Positions 1 to 6,131 of a DNA stretch of 18,030 bases are shown piece after piece (the first letter of the stretch is position 1; each line of letters opens with the position of its first letter). The translations under genes and the position numbers were made by a program. The notes beneath the pieces were generated by a model. It was not told where the DNA came from and searched no databases. It saw only the letters and a program-made list of their open reading frames with translations. Source of the DNA: SAR324 cluster bacterium (GTDB lineage Bacteria > SAR324 > NAC60-12); the NCBI GenBank assembly GCA_022448705.1, contig JAKUUF010000019.1, forward strand, positions 1 through 18,030, in the 5' to 3' direction.

Positions 1-12
1 TTTATAAAGATC

Positions 13-1107
13 TTAGAGTGGGTCCACTACATGTCCTGAACTTACTAGGTCCAATACATACTGTACAAGATTGTGCTGAGATTTTATTACTTCAGCCTGA
101 TCAGTGCCTCCGGATTCAAGAATATCAGGAGAAAGAGTTCCCTGACCAAGCATCCACTCCTGTGCATTTAAGTTTAGTTCATTCAGAAACCTGTCACGCA
201 TGTTTATAAAAGTTGCTCCAATAATTTGTCTTTTAGTCTGGGGGTCAACCTGACCTGAGACAGCGTCTAAAAAAAAAGAACTGTAGTTTCTAGATTGAAT
301 ATTCTTATATCCTAGCTGCGAATAGTGTGTAAGTATTTCTTCGCTTTCATGTTTTCGCATAAAACCATTATTAATGTACAATCCCAGCAACTTATCCTGT
401 CCAAGTGCCTTATTTAACAAAGCAAAGGCCACTGAAGAATCCACGCCTCCACTCAGAAACATCAGTACTTTACTGTTTCCAACTTCATTACTTAAACGTT
501 TAGTAGTGACCTCTATAAAAGATTCCATGGACCATCTTGAGCGTACGCCACAAGCGTTAACAAAATTTTTCAGCATAATCCTGCCCTGGGAAGTATCCGT
601 TACTTCAGGATGGAATTGAAGTGTGAATATTGGACGCTGACGGTGTTTCAAGGCAGCCAAACTCCCAGTTTCTGTTTCTGCAGTTACCTCAAATTCTTCA
701 GGGCATTTTGTAACACTATCCTGATGACTCATCCATACCTGGTTTGGAAAGGAAATATTTTCCCAAAGAGGAGAGTCAGATTTATGCTCTAGGATCGCTT
801 TCCCAAACTCTCCTTTACCGGTGTTTGAAATTGAGCCTCCAAATGATTGCGCAATCAATTGATGACCATAACACAAGCCCAGAATAGGCTTATCAAGTTC
901 TAGTAATTTTGAATTAAATTCTGGTACATTTGAGGAATTAACCGATGCCGGTCCACCAGACAAAACAATCCCCTTAGCCTTAGCAAGTGAATTTTCATTG
1001 GACGAGGGAGAAAAAATTCTGGTGTATGCACCAATATGACGAATTCGTTTTGAAATCAGATGCGCATATTGACTTCCAAAATCCAGAACAGCGATGAAGT
1101 CCTGCAT
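13..1107 (-). CDS. guaA: GMP synthase (glutamine-hydrolysing), ended early by an in-frame TAA
   Basis: Converts XMP to GMP with ATP and glutamine-derived ammonia, the last step of guanine nucleotide synthesis, in the cytosol. The class I glutamine amidotransferase domain spans about residues 4-185, with nucleophile Cys79 in GLCYGHQ and His166/Glu168 in QFHPEV. The ATP-pyrophosphatase P-loop SGGVDSS lies at 219-225, followed by GQGTLSPDILESGG near 321-334. The ATG is preceded by a good ribosome binding site (AAAGGA, minus strand, 1114-1119). Only 364 residues are readable, against 510-525 for the usual enzyme and about 690 for the long eukaryote-like type. The break is a TAA at 13-15 directly after VVDPL. 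The codons beyond it, to the window edge, read D-L-Y-K in the same frame, matching the family pattern PL(K/R)(D/E)(L/F)(Y/F/H)K. The rest of the gene therefore appears to continue to the left. As read, the product lacks the dimerisation and XMP-binding part. Identification is certain; whether the stop is real is not. Confidence 0.93.
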   Translation of the reverse strand: MQDFIAVLDFGSQYAHLISKRIRHIGAYTRIFSPSSNENSLAKAKGIVLSGGPASVNSSNVPEFNSKLLELDKPILGLCYGHQLIAQSFGGSISNTGKGEFGKAILEHKSDSPLWENISFPNQVWMSHQDSVTKCPEEFEVTAETETGSLAALKHRQRPIFTLQFHPEVTDTSQGRIMLKNFVNACGVRSRWSMESFIEVTTKRLSNEVGNSKVLMFLSGGVDSSVAFALLNKALGQDKLLGLYINNGFMRKHESEEILTHYSQLGYKNIQSRNYSSFFLDAVSGQVDPQTKRQIIGATFINMRDRFLNELNLNAQEWMLGQGTLSPDILESGGTDQAEVIKSQHNLVQYVLDLVSSGHVVDPL

Positions 1108-1111
1108 TGTA

Positions 1112-1155
1112 TTTCCTTTTTGAGCAATATAGTCTATATTAAGGCTTGACCAAGC
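1112..1155. promoter_or_regulatory. Shared divergent upstream region of guaA and tatB with small inverted repeat
   Basis: The 88 bp between the divergent starts must carry both promoters. On the plus strand TTGACC at 1146-1151 is a fair -35, with TTTAAC (1169-1174, 17 bp spacing) as a weak -10 for tatB. On the minus strand TATATT (1131-1126) is a possible -10 for guaA. The -35 lies within a short dyad GCTTG-AC-CAAGC (1144-1155). The matches are moderate, so this is a tentative call made by eye. Confidence 0.3.
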
Positions 1156-1195
1156 AGTATCCTAAAATTTTAACAATCTCACAAGGAACATTAGC

Positions 1196-1660
1196 ATGTT
1201 TGGGATAGGACTCCCTGAAATGATAATAATTGCGGTTGTTGCGCTCATCTTTATCGGTCCAGATAAACTTCCTGGGGTTTTGCGTTCTATAGGAAAAGGT
1301 CTTGTTGAACTGAAGCGTGCCACGAGTGATGTACGTTCAACCGTGCAGGAAGAAATGCATAAAATTGAAGAGGAGATAGAGCTAAAAGAAGTTCGGGAAT
1401 CTGCACAGGATTTCAAAAATGAACTTGGTGGTGTAGCAAATAAGGTAGACCCGCTTACACTTTCAAAATTTAATACAGAGGATCAGAAAGAAGAAAATTC
1501 TGATTCAATCAATGAGTCAGATTTAGATAAGCCTCAAACAGAATTGGTTGCTGAAAATACCGAAGCAACAACAACCGATGCTTCTGGTGAAATTGATGAA
1601 AAAACACCATTTTCAAAAAACAGCGAATCATTTGAAAACCCCAGAGCTGAAAAGTCCTGA
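1196..1660 (+). CDS. tatB: Sec-independent (twin-arginine) translocase subunit TatB
   Basis: Inner-membrane component of the Tat pathway, which exports folded proteins; TatB with TatC forms the signal-peptide receptor. The protein has the family layout: a short periplasmic N-terminus (MFGIG) with a Glu at position 8, as in TatB rather than the polar Gln common in TatA; one transmembrane helix at about 5-20; a GPDKLP hinge at 21-26; and an amphipathic helix at about 27-60. The remaining residues to 154 are a Glu/Asp/Ser/Thr-rich tail that is probably disordered. The length fits TatB (about 140-180) better than TatA (about 60-90), although single TatA/B proteins exist. The ATG at 1196 has AAGGA at 1183-1187 upstream. 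tatA and tatC are not in the window. The gene stands alone, divergent from guaA, with a 166 bp gap before the next gene. Confidence 0.85.
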   Translation: MFGIGLPEMIIIAVVALIFIGPDKLPGVLRSIGKGLVELKRATSDVRSTVQEEMHKIEEEIELKEVRESAQDFKNELGGVANKVDPLTLSKFNTEDQKEENSDSINESDLDKPQTELVAENTEATTTDASGEIDEKTPFSKNSESFENPRAEKS

Positions 1661-1682
1661 AATTAACTATACTGATTTTTAA

Positions 1683-1737
1683 ACATGTTAATTTAGACAG
1701 GAAAATATTTAGATTGCATGTAGGTACATGTTAATTT
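1683..1737 (+). repeat. 12-bp direct repeat pair ACATGTTAATTT
   Basis: Exact copies of ACATGTTAATTT lie at 1683-1694 and 1726-1737, offset by 43 bp, close to four turns of B-DNA. The second copy overlaps the right arm of the dyad at 1717-1730. Both are in the non-coding gap after tatB. In AT-rich DNA one 12-mer repeat could be chance, so the regulatory reading is inference. Confidence 0.35.
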
Positions 1738-1754
1738 TATGCTTAAATTAAGCA
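1717..1754. promoter_or_regulatory. Two adjacent dyads upstream of the orphan membrane protein gene
   Basis: Two perfect inverted repeats sit 10 bp apart in the gap between tatB and the next gene: CATGTA-GG-TACATG (1717-1730) and TGCTTAA-A-TTAAGCA (1740-1754). A GATAAT hexamer at 1785-1790 could be the -10 of the following gene, which would put the dyads in the usual position for an upstream operator. The first dyad is followed by an AT-rich stretch and could instead be a very weak terminator for tatB. No known operator consensus is recognised. Confidence 0.3.
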
Positions 1755-1826
1755 CTTTCTGTATTAAAAAGTATTCGGATCGAAGATAATCACTTAAAAA
1801 ATGTTAAAATTTAGTCAAGGAGAAAT

Positions 1827-2081
1827 ATGAGCAGTCAGGAGGAACTGGTAAGTGAATTTAATGCCTCAGTTGAGGAGGATCTAAACAAACGAAAGAGAAG
1901 TATTGAAGACGGAGAGGCACTTGATAAAGAGATCAGCCGCCGTATGGATGCCGAGGAAATTGGTGTTACACTCGGTACTGACCATCATGTTGGAGTTTTA
2001 ATGCTTGGTCTTGCTACTGTTATCACTCTATTTGCGCTATACATGATTTTCGGTGTGAGTCCTGACCGTATAACTGGATAA
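1827..2081 (+). CDS. Small single-span membrane protein of unknown function (84 aa)
   Basis: I do not recognise a family. A clear ribosome binding site (AAGGAG, 1817-1822) precedes the ATG, which supports a real gene. Residues 1-50 are strongly charged, rich in Glu, Asp, Lys and Arg, and probably helical (two or three short amphipathic helices). One hydrophobic helix spans about 54-75 (VGVLMLGLATVITLFALYMI), followed by a short polar tail. There is no lipobox or cleavable signal peptide, so the likely topology is a cytoplasmic N-terminal domain on a membrane anchor. It is probably a single-gene unit, since it is convergent with kdsB and separated from tatB by a dyad-rich gap. Proximity to tatB hints at an envelope role but proves nothing. 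Confidence 0.75.
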   Translation: MSSQEELVSEFNASVEEDLNKRKRSIEDGEALDKEISRRMDAEEIGVTLGTDHHVGVLMLGLATVITLFALYMIFGVSPDRITG

Positions 2082-2089
2082 TAATTTTA

Positions 2090-2130
2090 AGTTTACTTAT
2101 AAAAGTAACTAACATATCTGAAATTTTTTT
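2090..2130. terminator. Weak hairpin between convergent genes
   Basis: AGTTTACTT at 2090-2098 and AAGTAACT at 2103-2110 pair over eight positions with one bulged T and a short AT loop. A run of seven T lies further downstream on the plus strand (2124-2130), and the minus-strand exit is T-rich but interrupted. It lies between the ends of the 84-residue gene and kdsB, where a bidirectional terminator is expected. The stem is AT-rich and the T tracts are not adjacent, so the call is weak. Confidence 0.25.
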
Positions 2131-2136
2131 CTGCTG

Positions 2137-2889
2137 CTAATTTTTGTTCTTCATTAAATTTTCCACATAAACTAAATCCTGAGGAACGTCTACACCCACT
2201 CCTTCATTTTCTGCTTCCACGCAAAGTAAAGATTCACCGTTTTCAAGAATTCTCAGTTGTTCTAATTGCTCTGATCTTTCCAGGTTTGACCTGGGCCATT
2301 GACTGTACTCCATAAGAAACTCACGTTGGAAAAGGTATACACCAAGATGGCGCCAAATCTTACAATGCGTGGATTGACCTGAACGCGGGTATGGTATCAG
2401 CGAACGTGAAAAATATAATGCCATGTTGTTAAGATTTACCGTAACTTTCACTATATTGGGATCATTTAACTGTGCCTGATCAGTTATATTATAAATTAGT
2501 GTTGCAGCTTTAGTCCCTTTTCTAATTTTCGTCTGCTTGATCAGACGATCCAGGTCTGCAGGCAGAACCGTTGGCTCATCTCCCTGGATATTCAATACCC
2601 ATCCGCATGAAATTCCTTCAGCTACTTCTACAATGCGGTCTGTACCAGTTTCATGTTCAGTACTTGTAAGTACCCCTTCACCTCCAAAATTCCTGACAGT
2701 ATCCAGGATGCGTTCATCATCTGTTGCTACCAATATTTGATCTATTGATGGTGTCTGTTTCGCACGTTCCCATACATGCTGGATCATCGGTTTTCCTGCA
2801 ATATCTGCTAAAGGTTTTCCAGGGAATCTTGTTGAAGAATAGCGTGCGGGTATTATTGCTACTGTTTTTTGGGAGGAAGGCACATTCAT
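2137..2889 (-). CDS. kdsB: 3-deoxy-manno-octulosonate cytidylyltransferase (CMP-Kdo synthetase)
   Basis: Activates Kdo with CTP to give CMP-Kdo, the donor for the LPS inner core; cytosolic. The family motifs are present in order: the nucleotide-binding loop IIPARYSSTRFPGKPL at 12-27, ATDDERI at 55-61, TGTDR at 81-85 and NIQGDEP at 100-106. The 250 residues compare with about 248 in E. coli, so it is full length. The gene is the last of a minus-strand operon and starts 19 bp after the methyltransferase stop. No convincing ribosome binding site precedes the ATG, so translation may depend on the upstream gene. kdsA, kdsD and kdsC are not in the window. Its presence indicates a Kdo-containing LPS, hence a Gram-negative cell. 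Confidence 0.96.
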   Translation of the reverse strand: MNVPSSQKTVAIIPARYSSTRFPGKPLADIAGKPMIQHVWERAKQTPSIDQILVATDDERILDTVRNFGGEGVLTSTEHETGTDRIVEVAEGISCGWVLNIQGDEPTVLPADLDRLIKQTKIRKGTKAATLIYNITDQAQLNDPNIVKVTVNLNNMALYFSRSLIPYPRSGQSTHCKIWRHLGVYLFQREFLMEYSQWPRSNLERSEQLEQLRILENGESLLCVEAENEGVGVDVPQDLVYVENLMKNKN

Positions 2890-2908
2890 ACAGTGTAGTT
2901 TGAAAAAA

Positions 2909-3553
2909 TTAATTTTTTACTATCAGAAAAACATGTTCTAAAAGGCGGGTCAAACCTTTGTTACGAAAACGGTCATCAAGGATATCACAGGTTTCTAACA
3001 GTTTGAGTGAACCCAATGGTGCAAAAAGACTTTCAATTTCTTCAGCAGGAACACTGTAAGGAGGGCCTTCCATTTGATTTTGATTGTACTCCAGAGTTAT
3101 GAGTAAAATTCGTCCTGCCGGATCAAGAAATGAAATCAAATGATCCACATATTCCCTCCTCTCTGGTTTCTCGATTGCAACTATAGATGCACGGTCATAG
3201 ATTGCTTTAAATGAAGAAGTTTGCTCAGGATTTAAGTCAAAGAAATCACCAAGGTAGATATCGATAGATTTGCTGCTGAATTTTTGTAAAGTTTCGTCTT
3301 GCTGTATTAAATAGTCAATGTTGTTTTCAGCAAAAAAATCCTGAACTGCCTTGCTGACCAGCTCAACACCTATGACTTTTTTCGTTTTTGTTGTCAGCCA
3401 GCATAAGTCTAACGTTTTCCCACAAAGTGGAACAAATACTCTGTCCGGATTTTGGTGCAGCAGTTGATCGGAAAATCGCATCAAATAGGGATTTACTTCC
3501 TTAAGATGGAAGCCTATACGGTCTTCCTGCCAACGAGATTCCCAAAGGTTCAT
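2909..3553 (-). CDS. tpm: Thiopurine S-methyltransferase family SAM-dependent methyltransferase
   Basis: The family transfers a methyl group from S-adenosylmethionine to thiols. Bacterial members have been linked to methylation of selenium and tellurium oxyanions; the natural substrate is usually unknown. Family motifs are clear: N-terminal WESRW at 4-8, the SAM-site segment FVPLCGKTLDL at 40-50 with the acidic GVE at 62-64, YDRASIVA at 119-126 and GPPYSVP at 163-169. The 214 residues match the usual bacterial size of about 217. It is the middle gene of the lipoprotein–tpm–kdsB operon, with 29 bp before it and 19 bp after. Nothing in kdsB or the lipoprotein points to a shared substrate, so the grouping may only reflect co-transcription. 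Family assignment is firm; the actual substrate is open. Confidence 0.9.
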   Translation of the reverse strand: MNLWESRWQEDRIGFHLKEVNPYLMRFSDQLLHQNPDRVFVPLCGKTLDLCWLTTKTKKVIGVELVSKAVQDFFAENNIDYLIQQDETLQKFSSKSIDIYLGDFFDLNPEQTSSFKAIYDRASIVAIEKPERREYVDHLISFLDPAGRILLITLEYNQNQMEGPPYSVPAEEIESLFAPLGSLKLLETCDILDDRFRNKGLTRLLEHVFLIVKN

Positions 3554-3582
3554 AGATAAAACTTAAGTGGAAATGTGAAAAC

Positions 3583-4293
3583 TTAAATCCCCATTTCACT
3601 CCGTGAATTGATCTCAGATACTTTTTTCATGTGCTCATATCTCCATCTATGCCAGGGTACTATGAAACCTGCTTGAAATTCTGCCATGACATCTGAAATC
3701 AGCTTCTCAGCCAAAGCATGATATGACTCAGTATCTTGCTCGTCTTCATCAAGTTGATGTGCCAGCCTGGCCCGATAAATAATGTCTCCAGTGTTTGCTT
3801 CAATCAGTTTTAATCGAATAACCCACTGCTCATCTGAGGGGCATTCTTTTGTACAAGGGAATGATAAAAAGTCCAGAAGTAAAAAATGTGGACTTTCAAA
3901 TTCATCTTCCAGTCTCAAGGCAATTTCTTTGTCTGAAATTCCTGTGAGAGTAAGAGTACTCATGTATGTCTTGTATGCTGAGCGCAGTTTTGGATTTACA
4001 TCCAGTTTCTTATTAAGTTCTTTAATGCCTGTTATTCTGCCAAGGACAGGCATCTTCTTTAACTTTTGTTCCATCTTGTCCATCAATTCTGGCCATACGG
4101 ATTCTAGATTCCTCGGTGATTTGGTTGAGAGCAAAGCCACAGGCTTCAGCATGTAAGGCAATAAATCAGGCTTATCTTTTACATCAATTGATTTACAGCC
4201 CCCCAAAGTAAACAGTATCAGCAGGATGCTCCATTTAAAGCTGCTTATTGATTTAAGTGCATTGTAACTAGAAATATATTTTCCCATGTTCAT
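3583..4293 (-). CDS. Lipoprotein of unknown function (236 aa)
   Basis: The N-terminus has a charged/polar stretch, a hydrophobic core (WSILLILFT) and a textbook lipobox LGGC, with Cys33 as the likely lipidated residue; export and outer- or inner-membrane anchoring are therefore likely. The mature part has no motif I can assign. It contains two Cys close together in FPCTKECPSDEQW, a segment resembling substrate-binding or stress lipoproteins (IRLKLIEANTGDIIYRARL) and a conserved-looking VPWHRWRYEHMKK near the C-terminus. It resembles uncharacterised lipoproteins described from myxobacteria and leptospires (NCBI name MXAN_6521/LA_1396), but I cannot test this. The ATG at 4293 has no strong ribosome binding site, and a second ATG two codons later is an equally good start. 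It is the first gene of the operon with tpm and kdsB. Confidence 0.8.
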   Translation of the reverse strand: MNMGKYISSYNALKSISSFKWSILLILFTLGGCKSIDVKDKPDLLPYMLKPVALLSTKSPRNLESVWPELMDKMEQKLKKMPVLGRITGIKELNKKLDVNPKLRSAYKTYMSTLTLTGISDKEIALRLEDEFESPHFLLLDFLSFPCTKECPSDEQWVIRLKLIEANTGDIIYRARLAHQLDEDEQDTESYHALAEKLISDVMAEFQAGFIVPWHRWRYEHMKKVSEINSRSEMGI

Positions 4294-4330
4294 TTTTTTT
4301 GATCTTTTTTTCGCTCAACAACTTTTATTG

Positions 4331-4364
4331 ACAACACATTATACGCAAGCGCTAAAGATTTCAA
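4331..4364 (-). promoter_or_regulatory. Candidate promoter of the lipoprotein–tpm–kdsB operon
   Basis: A perfect consensus -10, TATAAT, reads on the minus strand at 4343-4338. Upstream is TTGAAA (minus strand, 4364-4359), 15 bp away, a short but tolerable spacing. The start of transcription would fall near 4331, leaving a leader of about 38 nt before the lipoprotein ATG. Identified by eye from the sigma-70 consensus. Confidence 0.4.
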
Positions 4365-4365
4365 C

Positions 4366-4394
4366 TTGTTATTGCAATTAATAAGCTATATATT
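4366..4394 (+). promoter_or_regulatory. Candidate promoter of prfB
   Basis: TTGTTA (4366-4371) and TATATT (4389-4394) are separated by 17 bp, matching the sigma-70 pattern at four and five of six positions. Transcription would begin near 4401, giving a leader of about 37 nt. It abuts the oppositely directed promoter of the lipoprotein operon. Identified by eye. Confidence 0.4.
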
Positions 4395-4437
4395 CAATCA
4401 CTTAATTTAACCAAAATAAGATAAAGAATTTGTTCAA

Positions 4438-5542
4438 ATGTTGAGTGAAGAAATCAGTGCCAGGATTGATGGTTTGACTCAGAGATTGGGCGACTTAGAA
4501 GGGTTTCTTTGAAGTCGCAGATAAAAAAAGTCAATTGCAAGAAATGGAAACTTCAACTGCACAGGATGGTTTTTGGAACTTACCGCTAAGTGAGAGGACC
4601 GTGCTTTTAAAAGATATTTCCAGATTAACAGGCCATATTGAAAGCTGGCAGTTACTTGATTCTTTGCACAATGATTTAAAAGCAGCAGCAGAACTTTACA
4701 GAGAAGAAGAAGACGCAGAACTGCTGAAAGAAATAATTGATACATGCGAAAAACTGGATAAAAATCTCGATTCTTTAGAAATTACATCCCTGTTTAATGG
4801 TGAAGCAGACGACAGAAATGCAATTGTTTCAATTCATCCAGGTGCTGGGGGGACTGAATCCGCTGACTGGACAACGATGCTTTATGACATGTATCGCAAA
4901 TGGATCTCTGAGGAAAAATTTAAATTTCAATTACTTGACTATTTGCCCGGAGATGAAGCCGGGATAAAATCTGTTACTTTTTCTGTGTCAGGTCCATACG
5001 CATATGGGAAATTGAAGGCAGAAATTGGAGTTCATCGCCTTGTACGAATTTCCCCCTTTGATTCACAGAAACGCCGGCACACTTCATTTGCTTCAGTTTT
5101 TGTATATGCTGAGATTGATGAGGAAATAGAGGTAGAAATACTTTCTGATGATATTAGAGTAGATACATTCCGTGCCAGTGGAGCAGGTGGTCAGCATGTA
5201 AATACAACGGATTCTGCTGTGCGCATCACGCATATTCCCAGTGGGATAGTGGTGCAGTGTCAAAATGAGCGGTCCCAGCATAAAAACAAAGCCACAGCAA
5301 TGAAAATGCTGAAAGCTCAGCTCTTCGATTTACAGCAGAAGGAACTGAATAAAGAGAAAGACCTTCAAAACAGTAAAAAACAGGAAAATGCATGGGGCAG
5401 CCAAATCAGGAGCTACATTCTGCATCCGTACCAGTTGGTCAAGGATCATCGTACAAACTGGGAATCTGGTAATACACAAGCTGTTCTGAATGGAGAATTA
5501 AACGATTTTATAAAGGCAGCACTTTCACAGAAAGTTTGTTAA
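4438..5542 (+). CDS. prfB: Peptide chain release factor 2, made by programmed +1 frameshift
   Basis: RF2 recognises UAA and UGA in the ribosomal A site and triggers peptide release. The gene is in two frames: codons 1-24 from ATG 4438 (MLSEEISAR...LEGFL) run into TGA at 4510-4512. A +1 slip at CTT-T then continues with GAA at 4511 (EVADKKSQL...) to the TAA at 5540-5542. The joined product is 367 residues, against 365 in E. coli. It has SPF in RISPFDSQKRRH, the tripeptide that reads the stop codon, and GGQ (5186-5194), the catalytic loop that reaches the peptidyl-transferase centre. Both sites are intact. A TTG at 4535 is not the real start; choosing it would lose the frame-0 head. The initiation site has only a weak ribosome binding site. 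yajQ follows 40 bp downstream on the same strand. Confidence 0.95.
4496..4513 (+). promoter_or_regulatory. RF2 programmed +1 frameshift site
   Basis: The slippery element reads GAA GGG TTT CTT TGA A, matching the classical layout of E. coli prfB (AGG GGG TAT CTT TGA C). It has a purine-rich Shine-Dalgarno-like stretch (AGAAGGG) three bases before the CTT P-site codon, and then the TGA that RF2 itself reads. When RF2 is scarce, the pause at TGA favours the slip and more RF2 is made. The Shine-Dalgarno-like part is weaker here, and the base after TGA is A rather than C. Confidence 0.93.
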
Positions 5543-5582
5543 GCTTCTGCAAAATCAATAATTAGTAATTAAAACCGTATTT

Positions 5583-6068
5583 ATGGCTTCATTTGATATT
5601 GTCTGCGAAGTGAATATGCAGGAAGTTACAAATGGTGTAGACCAGGCGAGGAGGGAAATTGGTAACCGTTATGACTTCAGAGGCTCAAACTGTGAAATAA
5701 GTTTGGACAAAAATAAGCCTTCTTTATTGATTACTGCAGACGACGAATTTAAAATGCAAACAACTATTGATATCCTACTGACAAAATTAATCAAACGCTC
5801 TGTACCTGTTAAGTCGCTTATTTACGGCAAGACAGAACCAAGCGGGAAAGTGCTAAAGAAAGAAATAACAATTCAACAGGGATTATCAAAGGAGCAGTGC
5901 AAGAAAATCAATCTGTATATCAAATCGACCAAACTAAAAGTTCAGGCTCAAGTTCAGAGTGATTCTGTTCGTGTTAGCGGAAAGAAAAAAGATGACTTGC
6001 AGACTTTAATGAAAAACATAAAAGATCAGTCTTTTGATTTTGATGTGCAGTTTACTAATTATCGATAA
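5583..6068 (+). CDS. yajQ: YajQ family nucleotide-binding protein
   Basis: YajQ proteins are small cytosolic proteins that bind nucleotides or RNA; some members bind cyclic di-GMP and act with transcription factors. The sequence is typical from the first residues (MASFDIVCEV...QEVTNGVDQARREI) and carries the family signature YDFRGS at 30-35. The length of 161 residues is nearly that of E. coli YajQ (163), covering both ferredoxin-like domains. It begins 40 bp after prfB with no obvious promoter or strong ribosome binding site, so it is probably co-transcribed with prfB. Which ligand it binds cannot be told from the sequence. Confidence 0.93.
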   Translation: MASFDIVCEVNMQEVTNGVDQARREIGNRYDFRGSNCEISLDKNKPSLLITADDEFKMQTTIDILLTKLIKRSVPVKSLIYGKTEPSGKVLKKEITIQQGLSKEQCKKINLYIKSTKLKVQAQVQSDSVRVSGKKKDDLQTLMKNIKDQSFDFDVQFTNYR

Positions 6069-6131
6069 AGATCCTTTCGCATTAATTACATCAGGTCAAG
6101 GGGATTATTTTTTAGGTGGAATTAAGCGGTT

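Noticed and set aside
1..15. Recoding or reassignment of TAA to a sense codon, to explain the guaA interruption
   Set aside because: TAA ends the 84-residue gene, prfB, yajQ, the methyltransferase, the protease and the aminotransferase at family-consistent lengths, so it acts as a stop. No selenocysteine- or pyrrolysine-type signal applies to TAA.
1196..1660. Calling the Tat subunit TatA
   Set aside because: Glu at position 8, the GPDKLP hinge and the long acidic tail fit TatB better, though a bifunctional TatA/B cannot be excluded.
3782..4156. 124-codon plus-strand frame inside the lipoprotein gene
   Set aside because: It is opposite a coherent lipoprotein with signal peptide and lipobox; the translation is Ser-rich and featureless, typical of an antisense shadow.
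4329..4358. TTGACA at 4328-4333 as the -35 of prfB
   Set aside because: No acceptable -10 lies 16-18 bp downstream; the TTGTTA/TATATT pair at 4366-4394 is better.
4535..4537. TTG at 4535 as the prfB start
   Set aside because: It would drop the conserved N-terminal helix encoded by 4438-4509 and ignore the canonical CTT-TGA frameshift site.
6069..6131. Terminator between the convergent yajQ and protease genes
   Set aside because: Only very short AT stems (such as ATTAA...TTAAT) are visible, too weak to call.
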